Source: Agarivorans sp. Toyoura001
GTDB taxonomy: Bacteria > Pseudomonadota > Gammaproteobacteria > Enterobacterales > Celerinatantimonadaceae
Length of the DNA: 64,000 bases
Direction: 5' to 3'
NCBI RefSeq assembly: GCF_005405585.1
Contig: NZ_BJEQ01000006.1
Coordinates: 1 to 64,000 of the forward strand
Part shown: piece by piece, positions 7,543 through 17,994 of the stretch
Layout: the number at the start of each line of letters is the position of its first letter
Numbering within the stretch: position 1 is the stretch's first letter
Notes under the pieces: generated by a model
The model's database searches: none
Told to the model about the DNA's origin: nothing
The model's input: the letters and a program-made list of their open reading frames with translations, nothing else
Made by a program: the position numbers and the translations under genes

Positions 7543-9540
7543 TCAGAGTTTGAATAAACGAGTAATTCTCTTTATTAAACAAGCTAGGAGGCTAGGTTCT
7601 CCATCATCTATATTTACTCGTTTGAATATTTTTCCATAAACCGAATCCGGTTCATAAAGATCGCCTGCAGGCACACCAAATACTAGTTTAGCCGCTTGCT
7701 CAATAGTCTCTACTGTAAAAACGCTAAACAGGCCATCTGTACACGCGTCTAATAAGTCTTTACTAAGATTTAGTTGACCTAAGTTGGCGCTAGGAATGAT
7801 AGCCGCTACTGGAGTATCCACTCCCTTAGTTTTAGCTACTCGATAAAAGCCTTCTAGTTTTTCGTTTATCCCGCCAACCGCGAGTACATTACCTTGCTGG
7901 TCTAAGGAGCCGGTAACGGCTATATGTTGAAAAATTGGCAGTTCAGATAGGGCACTGAGTAAAACCAATGCTCCAGCTAGAGAGGCACTATCGCCATCTA
8001 TTTCATGATAAGACTGCTCAAATACTACATTGCCGGAATACGGGAAATGATGTTCTTTAGCAAATAATTGAGTCAGAAACCCTTGAATTATCATCATTGA
8101 CTTAGCGTGAATGTTACCCGCTAATTCAGATTTTCGTTCTACATCAGTAAAGTCCCCGTCGCCTTGAAAAACGTTCGCCGTGATCCTAATCGGTTCTCCA
8201 AATGAGAGGCCTAAGCCATTAAAATCAATAACCGACAGGCCGTTTATCTGACCTACTTGTGTACCACTTAAACTAATGTGGGTTTGACCGTCTCGATAAG
8301 ACAGGTCACTAAAACGTTGCTGGCTGTTAATATTGTTGCCTAAGGTTAATAAAGCTTGCTCAAAACCAGTCTCATTATGTGCTAAGCCTAAGTGATTAAG
8401 GCGCTTTAAAGGTTTGAGTATCTGGTTTAAACCCAAACTCAGTAAGGCGTTGTGCTCACAGAGTTTTGCTGCAAAAGACAATACCGGCTGGTATAACTCG
8501 TGGGACAATTGCGGTAGATCTAATTGCTTTAACTCATAATTTAATTGGCTTAGGTACCAATTAACAGAGTCAGCATTTACGCTTACTTCACTCAATAACT
8601 CTGTTTCTGCAATGCTTAATTTGCTTAACTCTGGGTCCAGCTCATACAAATCCGATACGGCAATCGCATTACCCGAAATAATCAATTTAATATGCAAAGG
8701 TAAATCACTAGCTTGCAAATAAGTTTTATCTGCGTCTACTTTTGACCAAGCAAGGGTTTGCTCTTTAAAGCTAGCTTTTAGTTCAAACCAAAGTTTAGGG
8801 TCGGCTAACACATCTTCAGCATTTAAAACTAATACACTATTGTTGCTTGTGTGGAGGTGCCCAAAATTGATGTTATTTAAATCATATGGATAGTTAGGAT
8901 GAGGAGCAAGTAATTGGCCAAACAAACTTACCCGGTTAAAATCCGTGCAAAATACCGCAGCGTGATTGGTTTCCCACGCTTTGTAATAAGCATTGCAGTT
9001 AACGTTTTCAGGATTTTCCTGCAAGAAGCGAAACAGCCTTTCTAGAATCTGAACAAAAGCTGTTTCAAAAGATTCATCCACAAGTTTTTGCAAAATTGAA
9101 CTTAGCGACTGTTTATTGTTTTCTTCTAAAAATTGCATATCTTCAGCGAATTCTGTCGCTAGCAACTCAGCACTAAAGTCTTGGTTTAATAACTCTTCAA
9201 AGGCATCAATCGCTTGATTGAAAGCAGTTAGTTGTTGAGCGCTAATTTCAAAACTTAAAGGTCGATTAAGTTGCTCCGGGTTAGCCAACATAACGTAAGC
9301 TTTTGCTGCTCGCCTAGCATCACCATTATTGAGTAAGCTTTTGATGATAGCTTGTTCTTCTAAAAAACTCGGCGACTGACAAATCATGAGTGATTTATCA
9401 AAATTTGTTGCGAGAAAATAATCAAAACTGGCTTTAGCCACGGGCATTAGGTTTGACCACTGCAACTCAGCACAAGGCTCAATGTTGCTTAAATCAAAAC
9501 TAGGGCGTAACTTTTTAATCGATAGGGCTAAATCAGTCAA
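7543..9540 (-). CDS. Lon-like protease of the YcbZ/LonH (AAA_32) family
   Basis: A 665-residue protein with an N-terminal AAA_32-type region and a C-terminal Lon protease domain. The catalytic dyad is visible: Ser518 in EIDGDSASLAG and Lys561 in GGINEKLEG. I see no classical Walker A motif, so ATP-dependent unfolding is uncertain, as in E. coli YcbZ. Its position beside fabA is the same as that of ycbZ in E. coli. Somewhat longer than E. coli YcbZ (about 586). Substrates are unknown. Confidence 0.85.
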   Translation of the reverse strand: MTDLALSIKKLRPSFDLSNIEPCAELQWSNLMPVAKASFDYFLATNFDKSLMICQSPSFLEEQAIIKSLLNNGDARRAAKAYVMLANPEQLNRPLSFEISAQQLTAFNQAIDAFEELLNQDFSAELLATEFAEDMQFLEENNKQSLSSILQKLVDESFETAFVQILERLFRFLQENPENVNCNAYYKAWETNHAAVFCTDFNRVSLFGQLLAPHPNYPYDLNNINFGHLHTSNNSVLVLNAEDVLADPKLWFELKASFKEQTLAWSKVDADKTYLQASDLPLHIKLIISGNAIAVSDLYELDPELSKLSIAETELLSEVSVNADSVNWYLSQLNYELKQLDLPQLSHELYQPVLSFAAKLCEHNALLSLGLNQILKPLKRLNHLGLAHNETGFEQALLTLGNNINSQQRFSDLSYRDGQTHISLSGTQVGQINGLSVIDFNGLGLSFGEPIRITANVFQGDGDFTDVERKSELAGNIHAKSMMIIQGFLTQLFAKEHHFPYSGNVVFEQSYHEIDGDSASLAGALVLLSALSELPIFQHIAVTGSLDQQGNVLAVGGINEKLEGFYRVAKTKGVDTPVAAIIPSANLGQLNLSKDLLDACTDGLFSVFTVETIEQAAKLVFGVPAGDLYEPDSVYGKIFKRVNIDDGEPSLLACLIKRITRLFKL

Positions 9541-9611
9541 ATTGGCTTTCCGTTAAACATACATATTTTTGTGTGTAGTAATTATTAGCTAAAACAGTTT
9601 GTTACAGCGTC

Positions 9612-10943
9612 TTATAAGACAATAGCTGCAATCCAACCAAAAACCAACAAGGGTAGGTTGAAGTGTAAAAATGTGGGCACTACAGTATCCCATATGTGGT
9701 CGTGCTGACCGTCGCTATTTAGACCCGCTGTAGGCCCTAGTGTAGAATCTGAAGCGGGTGACCCTGCATCACCTAACGCTGCTGCAGTGCCAACTAGAGC
9801 GACCGTTGCAAGTTCAGAAAAACCTAATGACAAGGCAAGTGGTACATATATGGCTGCAATAATCGGAATTGTTGAGAAAGACGAACCAATTCCCATGGTG
9901 ATGAGCAGTCCCATTATAAGAAGTACTGCTGCGGCAAACATTTTGTTCGAGCCTAATATTTGGCCCGCATTGGCTACCAATTCAGGCACGCCACCGGTTG
10001 CTTTCATCACGCCGGCAAAACCATTAGCGGCAATCATGATGAACCCGATTAAGGCCATCAATTTAACGCCTTCTACGAATAAATCTTGGCTGCTTTGAGG
10101 GCGTAATCCTGCGGCGGTAGTAAGCATTAAAAAGCCACAAAGCGCACCAATAATGATGGATTCGGTATAAACGTTAATCGCAAGCGCCAATAAGATAATG
10201 ACAACATTCATTACCAAGCGGCCCTTGCTCACGGGTGTTGATGTTTGTGTTTCCGATTCAGTTGGAATTAGCTCAACAGTCTTGTATTGACGAGGTTTTC
10301 TGTATGAGACAAAAATTGCAGTGAGTAAACCCACTATCATTCCTATAGCTGGGATTGTCATTGCTTTAGGCAGTTGGCTGCGTTCAATTACTAAACCAGC
10401 ACTTTCAATATTGGAATGTAAAAGCTGATTCAAAAAGATACTACCAAATCCATAGGGCAGCCACATATAGGTGGTCACTAGGCCAAAGGTAATACAGCAG
10501 GCAATGATCCGCCGGTCAATATTCAGTTGATTAAAAGCCGCGAGTAGTGGCGGAATTAAAATAGGGATGAAAGCAATATGCACGGGTACTAAGTTTTGCG
10601 AACTGACAGCCATTAAGATAATAGCCACTAGCATTAGCCATTTTAATCGAGATAGGTGTTTATCTCTGTTTTTGTCCACTGTAGAGACAATTTTGTTTGC
10701 AATAAGGTCGGTTAAACCACTACGTGATATTGCGACTGCAAATGCACCTAACAATGCGTAGCTGAGCGCAATTTGCGCACCATCTCCTAGGCCAGCTTCA
10801 AAGCTGGCAATGGTATCCGCTAAGCTCATATGAGAAAGCAAACCACCCACCATAGCACTTACCGACAAAGCAAGTACTACATTCACTCTTAACAAGCTCA
10901 ATAACAGCATCAAGCAGACCGAGATAACCACAGGGTTTAACAT
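9612..10943 (-). CDS. Na+/H+ antiporter family protein
   Basis: A 443-residue polytopic inner-membrane protein with roughly 11-12 hydrophobic helices. The N-terminus ([20 protein letters not shown]) matches the small N-terminal domain of the Na+/H+ antiporter family 2 (NhaC/ArsB-like fold). The C-terminal half has [17 protein letters not shown] and [19 protein letters not shown], which resemble the ion-binding re-entrant segments of the NhaC superfamily. The exact ion and direction are not readable from sequence. It sits 13 bases after rnt and probably shares its transcript. Confidence 0.8.
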   Translation of the reverse strand: MLNPVVISVCLMLLLSLLRVNVVLALSVSAMVGGLLSHMSLADTIASFEAGLGDGAQIALSYALLGAFAVAISRSGLTDLIANKIVSTVDKNRDKHLSRLKWLMLVAIILMAVSSQNLVPVHIAFIPILIPPLLAAFNQLNIDRRIIACCITFGLVTTYMWLPYGFGSIFLNQLLHSNIESAGLVIERSQLPKAMTIPAIGMIVGLLTAIFVSYRKPRQYKTVELIPTESETQTSTPVSKGRLVMNVVIILLALAINVYTESIIIGALCGFLMLTTAAGLRPQSSQDLFVEGVKLMALIGFIMIAANGFAGVMKATGGVPELVANAGQILGSNKMFAAAVLLIMGLLITMGIGSSFSTIPIIAAIYVPLALSLGFSELATVALVGTAAALGDAGSPASDSTLGPTAGLNSDGQHDHIWDTVVPTFLHFNLPLLVFGWIAAIVL

Positions 10944-10956
10944 TTATAATTCCAAT

Positions 10957-11610
10957 TTAGTCTTGTTCGTCTTGCTGAGGAAGCGGCCAGCCGCCAAGGT
11001 GTTGCCATTTGTTCACAATTAAACAAAATAGCTCTGCAGTTTTTTGTGCGTCATAAAGGGCAGAGTGTGCTTCTTCGTTATTGAAAGCTAGACCCGCTTC
11101 TTTACACGCTTTGGCCAACACCGTTTGCCCTAGGGCTAAAGCGCTGATACTGGTTGTGTCAAAGCTAACAAAAGGATGGAAGGGGTTTCGTTTTATATTG
11201 CAACGCTCAACCGCTGCGTTAAAAAAGCCCATATCAAACGCCGCGTTATGCGCAACCATGACCGCTCGATTACAGCCGTGTGACTTGAGCGCTTTGCGAA
11301 TCGGTTTAAACATGTCTTTTAGCGCAAAGTCTTCGCTTACGGCGCCACGCAATGGGTTTTCTGGATCTATACCAGTAAACTCCAATGCCGCTTTTTCTAG
11401 GTTTGCGCCTTCAAAGGGCGCGACGTTGTACTGAATACTCTCAAGTACAAACAATTGGCCGTTTTCATCGAAGCTAAGTAAACAAGCTGCAATTTCAAGC
11501 AGGGCATCAGTTTTTGCATTAAAGCCTGCTGTTTCGATGTCTATAACAACAGGGTAATAGCCTCTAAAGCGGCTAGACATTAGCTGGGTAGTGAGTTCTG
11601 TTATGGTCAT
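10957..11610 (-). CDS. rnt: ribonuclease T
   Basis: A 217-residue DEDDh 3'-5' exonuclease that trims tRNA and other stable RNA 3' ends. The motifs [20 protein letters not shown] (Asp, Glu), VAHNAAFD (Asp) and [12 protein letters not shown] (His, Asp) are all intact. Length and C-terminus ([11 protein letters not shown]) match E. coli RNase T. An internal ATG at residue 11 (MSSRFRG) is an alternative start. Confidence 0.95.
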   Translation of the reverse strand: MTITELTTQLMSSRFRGYYPVVIDIETAGFNAKTDALLEIAACLLSFDENGQLFVLESIQYNVAPFEGANLEKAALEFTGIDPENPLRGAVSEDFALKDMFKPIRKALKSHGCNRAVMVAHNAAFDMGFFNAAVERCNIKRNPFHPFVSFDTTSISALALGQTVLAKACKEAGLAFNNEEAHSALYDAQKTAELFCLIVNKWQHLGGWPLPQQDEQD

Positions 11611-11730
11611 AATGTGGGTAACTAAATACGGAAGCGCGCATTATTACAAAAGCGGCAAAGAATCGCGAATTTGCTTTAAAGATTATTGGCCAGATGCCGA
11701 TAATTTGTAGAGAAAAGAGGATTTCTGCTA

Positions 11731-12600
11731 ATGAAACGTTATTTATTGTTGCCTTTGGCGCTGTGCGCATTGTCGGCTCAAGCCAATGTACGAAACTATA
11801 CCGCGTCACTTGATGACTCGACATGGGTGATTTCAAACAAAACCCCAATTGAATGCAGAATGGATCACTTCATTCCTGCTTTTGGCGTTGCCAGTTTTGT
11901 TAGTCGCGCATCTAAAAGCGTAAATCTCGATTTCTACCTCGACATGTACAAAATTTCGGCTGAAACTCACCAAGTTTCTTTACGCAGTGTTCCTCCACTG
12001 TGGAAGCCAGGTGCAAGTTCAAAAAAAATCAGCGAACTGTCGTTTTACCAGCAGTTTGATGGATATGTAAACGCGCAACCCGCTTGGAGAATGTTGAGCG
12101 AGTTAGAAGATGGTAATGTGCCTACCTTCTATTTCGATGATTGGTACGCTAATAACAACACCACCGCAGTAGGTATTTCCTCGATTAATTTCAAAACCCA
12201 ATATAACGATTTTTTGAAGTGTGTAGGGCGCTTGTTACCTTATTCTTTTGATGACATTGCGTTTACGGTTTTAACCTATCAATCCAACAGTAATGAATTA
12301 ACTCCTCGCTCTAAAAAACGTTTGCAGCTAATCGGTGATTACGTAAAACACGACCCTGAGATTGATGTGGTATTAGTAGATGCTTATACCGATAGCTATG
12401 GTGGTAAATGGATTAACCAAGAACTATCAGAAAAAAGAGCAACAAAAGTTAGAGATTACTTTAAATCTAGTGGCTTAGATGAAAGTGTTATTGAAGTGTC
12501 AGGTCATGGTGAGCGTCGCCATGTAGCACGTAACGATAATACTATGGGAAGAGAGCGAAATCGCCGAGTGGTGATCTCCTTAGGTAAAGATTTACTTTAA
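11731..12600 (+). CDS. motY: sodium-type polar flagellar protein MotY
   Basis: A 289-residue periplasmic protein with a signal peptide (MKRYLLLPLALCALSAQA). The N-terminal domain is MotY-specific, followed by a C-terminal OmpA-like peptidoglycan-binding domain (SNELTPRSKKRLQLIGDYV ... LSEKRATKVRDYF). MotY forms the T ring of Na+-driven flagellar motors and helps to place PomAB stators. Length matches Vibrio MotY (about 293). It stands alone, as is usual for this gene, and ends in a terminator. Confidence 0.93.
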   Translation: MKRYLLLPLALCALSAQANVRNYTASLDDSTWVISNKTPIECRMDHFIPAFGVASFVSRASKSVNLDFYLDMYKISAETHQVSLRSVPPLWKPGASSKKISELSFYQQFDGYVNAQPAWRMLSELEDGNVPTFYFDDWYANNNTTAVGISSINFKTQYNDFLKCVGRLLPYSFDDIAFTVLTYQSNSNELTPRSKKRLQLIGDYVKHDPEIDVVLVDAYTDSYGGKWINQELSEKRATKVRDYFKSSGLDESVIEVSGHGERRHVARNDNTMGRERNRRVVISLGKDLL

Positions 12601-12620
12601 GCACTAGAACTTAAGATGGA

Positions 12621-12644
12621 GTAGAGCTTAAAGCTCTACTTTTT
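12621..12644 (+). terminator. motY terminator, embedded in the 3' end of nth
   Basis: GTAGAGCTT / AAGCTCTAC (12621-12639) followed by TTTTT. The right arm and T run coincide with the last codons of the convergent nth gene (PKKK-stop), so the hairpin has a double role. Confidence 0.75.
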
Positions 12645-13271
12645 CTTTGGTGGGGAGTACTCGCACAAATCTTCGATAATGCACGAACCGCAACGAGGTT
12701 TGCGCGCGATACAAGTATATCTGCCATGTAAGATAAACCAATGATGAACATCTACTTTAAATTCAGCTGGTGTCACCTTTAGCATTTTTTCTTCAACTTG
12801 ATCGACATTCTTGCCCATTGCAAATTTGGTTCGGTTCGCCATCCTGAAAATATGAGTATCAACTGCGATAGTTGGCCAACCAAAAGCAGTGTTCAACACA
12901 ACATTAGCGGTTTTACGACCAACGCCGGGAAGTGCTTCAAGTGCTTCACGGTTTTCTGGTACTTCGCCACCATGAAGGTTAATTAACATCTCACAGGCTT
13001 TAATGACGTTAATGGCCTTGTTGTTATACAGGCCAATGGTTTTAATATAGGTTTTTAAGCCATCGACACCTAAATCAAATATTTGCTGAGCAGTATTGGC
13101 CACAGGAAATAACTTATCAGTGGCCTTGTTGACGCTAACATCAGTCGCTTGGGCTGACAATGTTACAGCGACGAGTAATTCAAATGGAGATGCAAAGTTT
13201 AATTCTGTTTCAGGCTTTGGGTTATTGTCTCTGAGCCGAGTTAATATTTCTAAACGTTTATCTTTGTTCAT
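12636..13271 (-). CDS. nth: endonuclease III
   Basis: A 211-residue DNA glycosylase/AP lyase that removes oxidised pyrimidines. The helix-hairpin-helix ([14 protein letters not shown]) contains the catalytic lysine and VDTHIFR the catalytic aspartate. The C-terminal 4Fe-4S loop is [17 protein letters not shown]. It ends with a basic PPKKK tail. Its start overlaps the rsxE stop by 4 bases, so it is the last gene of the rsx operon, as in E. coli. Confidence 0.96.
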   Translation of the reverse strand: MNKDKRLEILTRLRDNNPKPETELNFASPFELLVAVTLSAQATDVSVNKATDKLFPVANTAQQIFDLGVDGLKTYIKTIGLYNNKAINVIKACEMLINLHGGEVPENREALEALPGVGRKTANVVLNTAFGWPTIAVDTHIFRMANRTKFAMGKNVDQVEEKMLKVTPAEFKVDVHHWFILHGRYTCIARKPRCGSCIIEDLCEYSPPKKK

Positions 13272-13951
13272 GATTGAGGCGTACTTTCCATGTTTGAGGC
13301 TTCGTCAGGCTGCTTAGTGTTAACTTTACTGTCGATAATGTTTTTTAAAGCAATGATAAACCCCATTACCAAAAATGCGCCAGGCGGCAGTATGGCAACT
13401 AAAAAGTGTTCGTCGAAATTGACTAGCTGAACATACAAAAATGACGACCAATCACCCAACAACAATTCGACGCCATAGAATAAACTGCCGTTACCTAATA
13501 ACTCTCTAATTGCGCCAACTAATGCTAATACCAAGCCAAAACCTAGGCCCATCATTAAGCCATCAAACGCAGCCGGTTTTACTTCATTACGTGCCGCAAA
13601 GGCTTCCGCGCGACCAATGATGATACAGTTTGTCACGATCAAGGGAATGAAGATCCCGAGGTTTTGATACAAACCATAGGTATAGGCATTCATTAATAGT
13701 TGGATACAGGTAACAAAAGACGCAATCACCATTACAAACACTGGAATACGTATTTCCTTAGCAACCCATTTACGAATTAGCGAAACCGTAGTGTTAGAAG
13801 CAATAAGCACTAGCATGGTGGCTACACCTAAACCTATCGCGTTAGTTAAGGTCGAGGTCACTGCCAACAGTGGGCATAAGCCAAGTAACTGCACTAAACC
13901 TGGGTTATTCTTCCAGAGTCCTTGCCACGCTAGTTTCTTATATTCACTCAT
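13268..13951 (-). CDS. rsxE: electron transport complex subunit RsxE
   Basis: A 227-residue inner-membrane subunit with about six helices ([32 protein letters not shown]). It is homologous to NqrD and is part of the Rnf-type complex that moves electrons between ferredoxin and NAD, or reduces SoxR. The C-terminus is hydrophilic. It overlaps nth by 4 bases and follows rsxG by 12 bases. Confidence 0.94.
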   Translation of the reverse strand: MSEYKKLAWQGLWKNNPGLVQLLGLCPLLAVTSTLTNAIGLGVATMLVLIASNTTVSLIRKWVAKEIRIPVFVMVIASFVTCIQLLMNAYTYGLYQNLGIFIPLIVTNCIIIGRAEAFAARNEVKPAAFDGLMMGLGFGLVLALVGAIRELLGNGSLFYGVELLLGDWSSFLYVQLVNFDEHFLVAILPPGAFLVMGFIIALKNIIDSKVNTKQPDEASNMESTPQS

Positions 13952-13963
13952 CTCAAATCCTAA

Positions 13964-14596
13964 TTAGCAGTCAACAGCAGACTGGTGCAGTATTTGTTGA
14001 TTATTACTGTGATAAATCAGTACGTTTTTAACCGCTTTCACTACCGCGCGAGGAGTAATGGTTGCGCCTGTAAAAGCATCAAATTGTCCACCATCTTTTT
14101 TAACTGCCCAGCGAGGGTCTTTTTCTTCTAACAATTTCTGTTGGTCAAATTGATAAATCCAATCGGATTTTCGAGTTTCAACTTTATCGCCTAAGCCCGG
14201 TGTTTCGTTGTGTTGTACTACGCGTACACCACTTACCGAACCATCCTCATTGACTCCTACCAATAGACGAATTGCGCCACTGTAACCGTCTGGCGCAGTC
14301 GTTTGATAAACAAATGCTTGAACTTGGCCATCAACACTAATTAAACGAATAGTTTGTGCTTTGTCGCTGCCTAAAAACTGTTGGTTAGTTTCCTGGTAAC
14401 AACGTTGTTGATAATCATTACCGGCTAACTCTGGAGATAATACTTCGTTTGTTGACCTAAGCAGTTGCTTGGCAACTTGTACTTCAATGCGTGGGGCAGT
14501 GAAGTAATTAACAATGACTACCAGTAAGGTGCAACCGAATGCGAACAAGGCTAACATGCCGGCGTTTTTAGTCATCGAATAGCGCTTACTGCTCAT
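13964..14596 (-). CDS. rsxG: electron transport complex subunit RsxG
   Basis: A 210-residue membrane-anchored periplasmic flavoprotein. One N-terminal helix (GMLALFAFGCTLLVVIVNYF) is followed by an FMN-binding domain whose SGAT-type motif is FTGATITPRAVV; the threonine carries covalent FMN. The ATG at 14596 overlaps the rsxD stop and follows GAAGGAAGC. The longer in-frame start at 14620 lies inside rsxD and is unlikely. Confidence 0.93.
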   Translation of the reverse strand: MSSKRYSMTKNAGMLALFAFGCTLLVVIVNYFTAPRIEVQVAKQLLRSTNEVLSPELAGNDYQQRCYQETNQQFLGSDKAQTIRLISVDGQVQAFVYQTTAPDGYSGAIRLLVGVNEDGSVSGVRVVQHNETPGLGDKVETRKSDWIYQFDQQKLLEEKDPRWAVKKDGGQFDAFTGATITPRAVVKAVKNVLIYHSNNQQILHQSAVDC

Positions 14597-15665
14597 TGTT
14601 GCTTCCTTCACCGTAACCATACACTCTCGGTTTAGTAAAATGATCGATCATTGGCACTGCCATGTTACTCAATAGTACTGCAAACGCCACCGCGTCTGGG
14701 TAACCACCGTAATTACGAATGACAAATACAAGTAAGGCAACCAAGCTACCGTATATAATCCGGCCCTTGTTGCTGGTCGCGGCACTCACGGGATCGGTGA
14801 GAATAAAGAACGCACCTATCATGGTTGCGCCAGAAAACAACTGCAATAAAGTGGGGATAGAGTGGTCTGGGTTAATAGAGCTAGACAGTAAGCTAAGCGC
14901 GAGTAAGGTGCCCAAAAAGGCTAGGGGAATGTGCCAACGGATCACCTTCAAATAAACTAAGGCGATGCCACCGACTAAGTATGCCGCGTTTATCCATTGC
15001 CAACCGATACCGGCGAATTGTCCAAATACTTCATTATTAGCGATCTCAGTAGAGGTAAACCCTAGCGTTAGTTGCGTTTTCATCTCATCTAAGGGGGTAG
15101 CAATGGTGTGGCCATCAATACTGGCTATTTGTTTGATGCTAAATCCATCTACAGTATATCCATTGAAGATGAGGGATAGCCCGTCTGCCATCGTTAAGGT
15201 TTCATGTAATAAACTTTGCGGTGGCATCCAGCTTGTCATCGTGACAGGGAAAGAGACCAGCAGCAAAACATATGCAGCCATTGCAGGGTTAAATATGTTG
15301 TGGCCTAAGCCACCGTACAAGTGTTTAACCACTAATATAGCAAAACTAGCGCCAATAACGGTAATCCACCAAGGTGCATAAGCTGGAAGAGCAAGGCCGA
15401 TTAATATTCCCGTTACTAAAGCGCTATTATCACTGAGGGTTGAAAAAACAGAACGCTTGCGCAGCACCATCACTAAGGATTCACTGACAAGGGCAACAGT
15501 ACTAGCAAGTAATACTTGTACCAGTGTACCCATACCAAAATGTAAGCTTTGAACGAATAAACCGGGCAGTAAACACAGCATTACCCAAAACATTAAAGTC
15601 TTGGTCTTCAGTGGCTTTCTAACAAACGGAGAGCTTTGCAGTTTAGTTGTTGTCATTAGATTCAT
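14586..15665 (-). CDS. rsxD: electron transport complex subunit RsxD
   Basis: A 359-residue polytopic membrane subunit homologous to NqrB, with GHNIFNPAMAAYVLLLVSFP and FILTDPVSAATSNKGRIIYG. In this family an FMN is attached through the Thr of a SATS-like motif, here SAATS. The ATG at 15665 overlaps the end of rsxC; an alternative ATG at 15656 (MTTTK) is better spaced from the GAAGAG tract. Part of rsxABCDGE. Confidence 0.94.
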   Translation of the reverse strand: MNLMTTTKLQSSPFVRKPLKTKTLMFWVMLCLLPGLFVQSLHFGMGTLVQVLLASTVALVSESLVMVLRKRSVFSTLSDNSALVTGILIGLALPAYAPWWITVIGASFAILVVKHLYGGLGHNIFNPAMAAYVLLLVSFPVTMTSWMPPQSLLHETLTMADGLSLIFNGYTVDGFSIKQIASIDGHTIATPLDEMKTQLTLGFTSTEIANNEVFGQFAGIGWQWINAAYLVGGIALVYLKVIRWHIPLAFLGTLLALSLLSSSINPDHSIPTLLQLFSGATMIGAFFILTDPVSAATSNKGRIIYGSLVALLVFVIRNYGGYPDAVAFAVLLSNMAVPMIDHFTKPRVYGYGEGSNNEQ

Positions 15666-17994
15666 TCTCTTCGCGTTGTTTCTGTTCAGCTATTTTTTTT
15701 GCTTTAGCCCTCGCCACAGCGGCAGCCACTGCAGGATTAACCTTTTTAGGTTTATCAGCTCTGACTTGCGGATTCTCGTCTTTACTGATTTCTGTATCGT
15801 CAGGGCTTTCACTGCTAGCCGCAGCGGCCTTCTTGGCCTTCGCGCGAGCGATAGCAGCGGCAACCGCTGGATTAGCCGATGATTTTACAGGCTCTTCAGG
15901 TTCAGCATTGGTTGCTTCTTCAGTTGTTACTTGTTGTTCACTTGCAAGTTTCTTCGCTTTTGCACGAGCGATAGCTGCAGCAACCGCTGGGTTTGCCGAA
16001 GATTTTACTGGCTCTTCAGGTTTAGCTTTGTTTGCTTCCTCGGTAGATACTTGTTGCTCACTAGCTAGCTTTTTGGCTTTGGCGCGAGCGATAGCAGCGG
16101 CAACCGCTGGATTAGCCGATGATTTTACAGGCTCTTCAGGTTCAGCATTGTTTGCTTCTTCAGTTGTTACTTGTTGTTCACTCGCAAGCTTTTTAGCCTT
16201 CGCTCTTGCAATCGCGGCAGCGACAGCCGGATTAGCACTTGTCTTAGTATCTGAGTGAGTTGTTGAATCTAGTTCATCGGACGTAGTCGATTCTTTTTTT
16301 GCTTTTGCTTTTGCTCTCGCAATGGCTGCAGCAACCGCTGGATTGCTTGTGGCTTTGGCTGATGAGCTCTCTTGTTGCTTGCGTTTTTGCGCTTTGCGTG
16401 CTTCGCGCTGCGCTATTGCGGCTTGGTTATCGGGTACCCATTCGCCGGTGTCGGTTTGTTTCGCCGTTGGCGCCTCCGATTTGGCTTTTTTCACTCTTGC
16501 TAACGCTGCAGCTACAGGATCAGGCTTGTCATCAGCTTGAGTTTGAGTCTGTGCTTGCCTGCGCAGTGCAGCTTGCTGATGTTTGGCTTTACGTTCGAGT
16601 TTATCGTTTTCCAAACGTGCTTGTCTGGCGTCAAAGCGAAGCTTTGCAACATCAGCTTCTTTTTGAGCAATGTCTTCAGCTTTTATCTTTGCTTTCGCTG
16701 TGCGGTAGTGTTGCACCAGTGAAATTTCGCTCGGACATACAAACGCGCAAGCCCCGCATTCAATACAATCCATAATATTAAAATCGCGGGCTTTATTTAA
16801 CTCATCACCTTGGGCAAACCAATAAAGTTGTTGTGGCAATAGTCCCATTGGGCAAGCTTGTGCGCATTCGCCACAACGAATACAAGGCGACTCTTTCTGG
16901 GCCGCTTGCGGGTGATTAACGATTAAACAGTTGGTTGTTTTTACAATGGGGGCTTGATTACTCGGCAACATAAAGCCCATCATAGAGCCACCCATTATCG
17001 TAGGGGTTTCACTAGCTGCTTGCAGTTTATTCGCAATTACATCTTCCACTCGTGTACCAACCGGCACCCAGTAGTTGCTAGGGGTCGCAACTAAATCTCC
17101 TGCCAGGGTTACGATACGAGAGATAAGTGGTTCACCATGGGTTACCGCTCTGTGTATAGCATAAGCAGTACCTACATTTTGTACCAACATACCCAAATCT
17201 ATAGGCAGTTGTTTAGCGCCAACTTCTTTACCGGTTAATACCTGAATTAACTGCTTTTCACCGCCTGAAGGGTATTTCGTCGGAATACTACGTATGCTAA
17301 TGGAGTCGTTAGTATTCTCTTTAAGTGCATTAATCGCCTCGGGTTTATCGTCTTCTACTGCAACAATGGTAATTGCTGGCTGTAATACTTTTTGTAGTAG
17401 GGCAACACCTTCAATTATTTCAGCTGCGTAGTTGCGCATTAGGCAATCATCTGCAGATATATAGGGCTCACATTCGGCGCCGTTGATAATCAGTACATCT
17501 AAGGCTTTATGTGGAGTGATTTTTAATGCAGTAGGAAAGCCCGCTCCTCCCATGCCTGATATACCGCTTTGATGCACTCGCTGGCAGATATTCTCAGTGG
17601 TCAATTGCTCACCTTCTAAGGCGGCAGGTAACACTACGTCTTGTTGGGTTTTGTCTACCTTAATGACCACGCTTAACTCAGGTATTGCTGAGGCATGTGC
17701 AGTTATACGCGGTTCTATGGCAATCACTTCACCAGAACAAGAGGCGTGCACCGGTGGTGCTTGGAAAAATTGTGACTCTGTTAGCGCTTGAGCTCGCAGT
17801 ACCTTATCACCCACCTTAACTAACAATTTTCCAGCGCTGCCAATATGCTGTTGAACGGGGATACTAATGACCTCGGGGTTATCGATAGTTTCCGGCTTAT
17901 CGCAGTTAATATTTTGTTTATTGGTGCTGGGATGCACGCCACCTTTATAGTTCCAGGTGAAACCTTGTTTAATTTTTTCTAGCCAAGCAACCAT
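15643..17994 (-). CDS. rsxC: electron transport complex subunit RsxC with repeat tail
   Basis: A 783-residue peripheral subunit that binds NADH and FMN, homologous to NqrF/NuoF-type modules. The conserved N-terminal part (about residues 1-440) holds GMGGAGFPTALK, GAECEPYISADD and two 4Fe-4S clusters (CIRCGECAQACP and CIECGACAFVCP). The remaining 340 residues are an Ala/Lys-rich low-complexity tail with repeated NPAVAAAIARAKAKK units. Such tails vary in length between RsxC proteins. Long open frames on the opposite strand here come from the repeat composition. Confidence 0.94.
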   Translation of the reverse strand: MVAWLEKIKQGFTWNYKGGVHPSTNKQNINCDKPETIDNPEVISIPVQQHIGSAGKLLVKVGDKVLRAQALTESQFFQAPPVHASCSGEVIAIEPRITAHASAIPELSVVIKVDKTQQDVVLPAALEGEQLTTENICQRVHQSGISGMGGAGFPTALKITPHKALDVLIINGAECEPYISADDCLMRNYAAEIIEGVALLQKVLQPAITIVAVEDDKPEAINALKENTNDSISIRSIPTKYPSGGEKQLIQVLTGKEVGAKQLPIDLGMLVQNVGTAYAIHRAVTHGEPLISRIVTLAGDLVATPSNYWVPVGTRVEDVIANKLQAASETPTIMGGSMMGFMLPSNQAPIVKTTNCLIVNHPQAAQKESPCIRCGECAQACPMGLLPQQLYWFAQGDELNKARDFNIMDCIECGACAFVCPSEISLVQHYRTAKAKIKAEDIAQKEADVAKLRFDARQARLENDKLERKAKHQQAALRRQAQTQTQADDKPDPVAAALARVKKAKSEAPTAKQTDTGEWVPDNQAAIAQREARKAQKRKQQESSSAKATSNPAVAAAIARAKAKAKKESTTSDELDSTTHSDTKTSANPAVAAAIARAKAKKLASEQQVTTEEANNAEPEEPVKSSANPAVAAAIARAKAKKLASEQQVSTEEANKAKPEEPVKSSANPAVAAAIARAKAKKLASEQQVTTEEATNAEPEEPVKSSANPAVAAAIARAKAKKAAAASSESPDDTEISKDENPQVRADKPKKVNPAVAAAVARAKAKKIAEQKQREENESNDNN
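15840..16260 (-). repeat. 120-bp tandem repeats inside rsxC
   Basis: Four near-identical units begin near 15845, 15965, 16085 and 16205, with a period of exactly 120 bases (40 codons). The first and third units are virtually identical over more than 60 bases. They encode SSANPAVAAAIARAKAKK plus a linker. More divergent units continue to about 16345 and at 15710-15730. Exact 120-base periodicity implies recent unequal recombination or slippage. Confidence 0.9.

Noticed and set aside
15840-16260. CRISPR array
   Set aside because: The repeats are in-frame coding repeats of 120 bases with conserved 'spacers'; there are no short direct repeats with unique spacers anywhere in the window.
15647-16775. 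Long plus-strand open frames (up to 203 codons) opposite rsxC
   Set aside because: They are low-complexity Ala/Ser/Leu shadows of the repetitive rsxC tail on the other strand, with no ribosome sites; rsxC itself is unambiguous.
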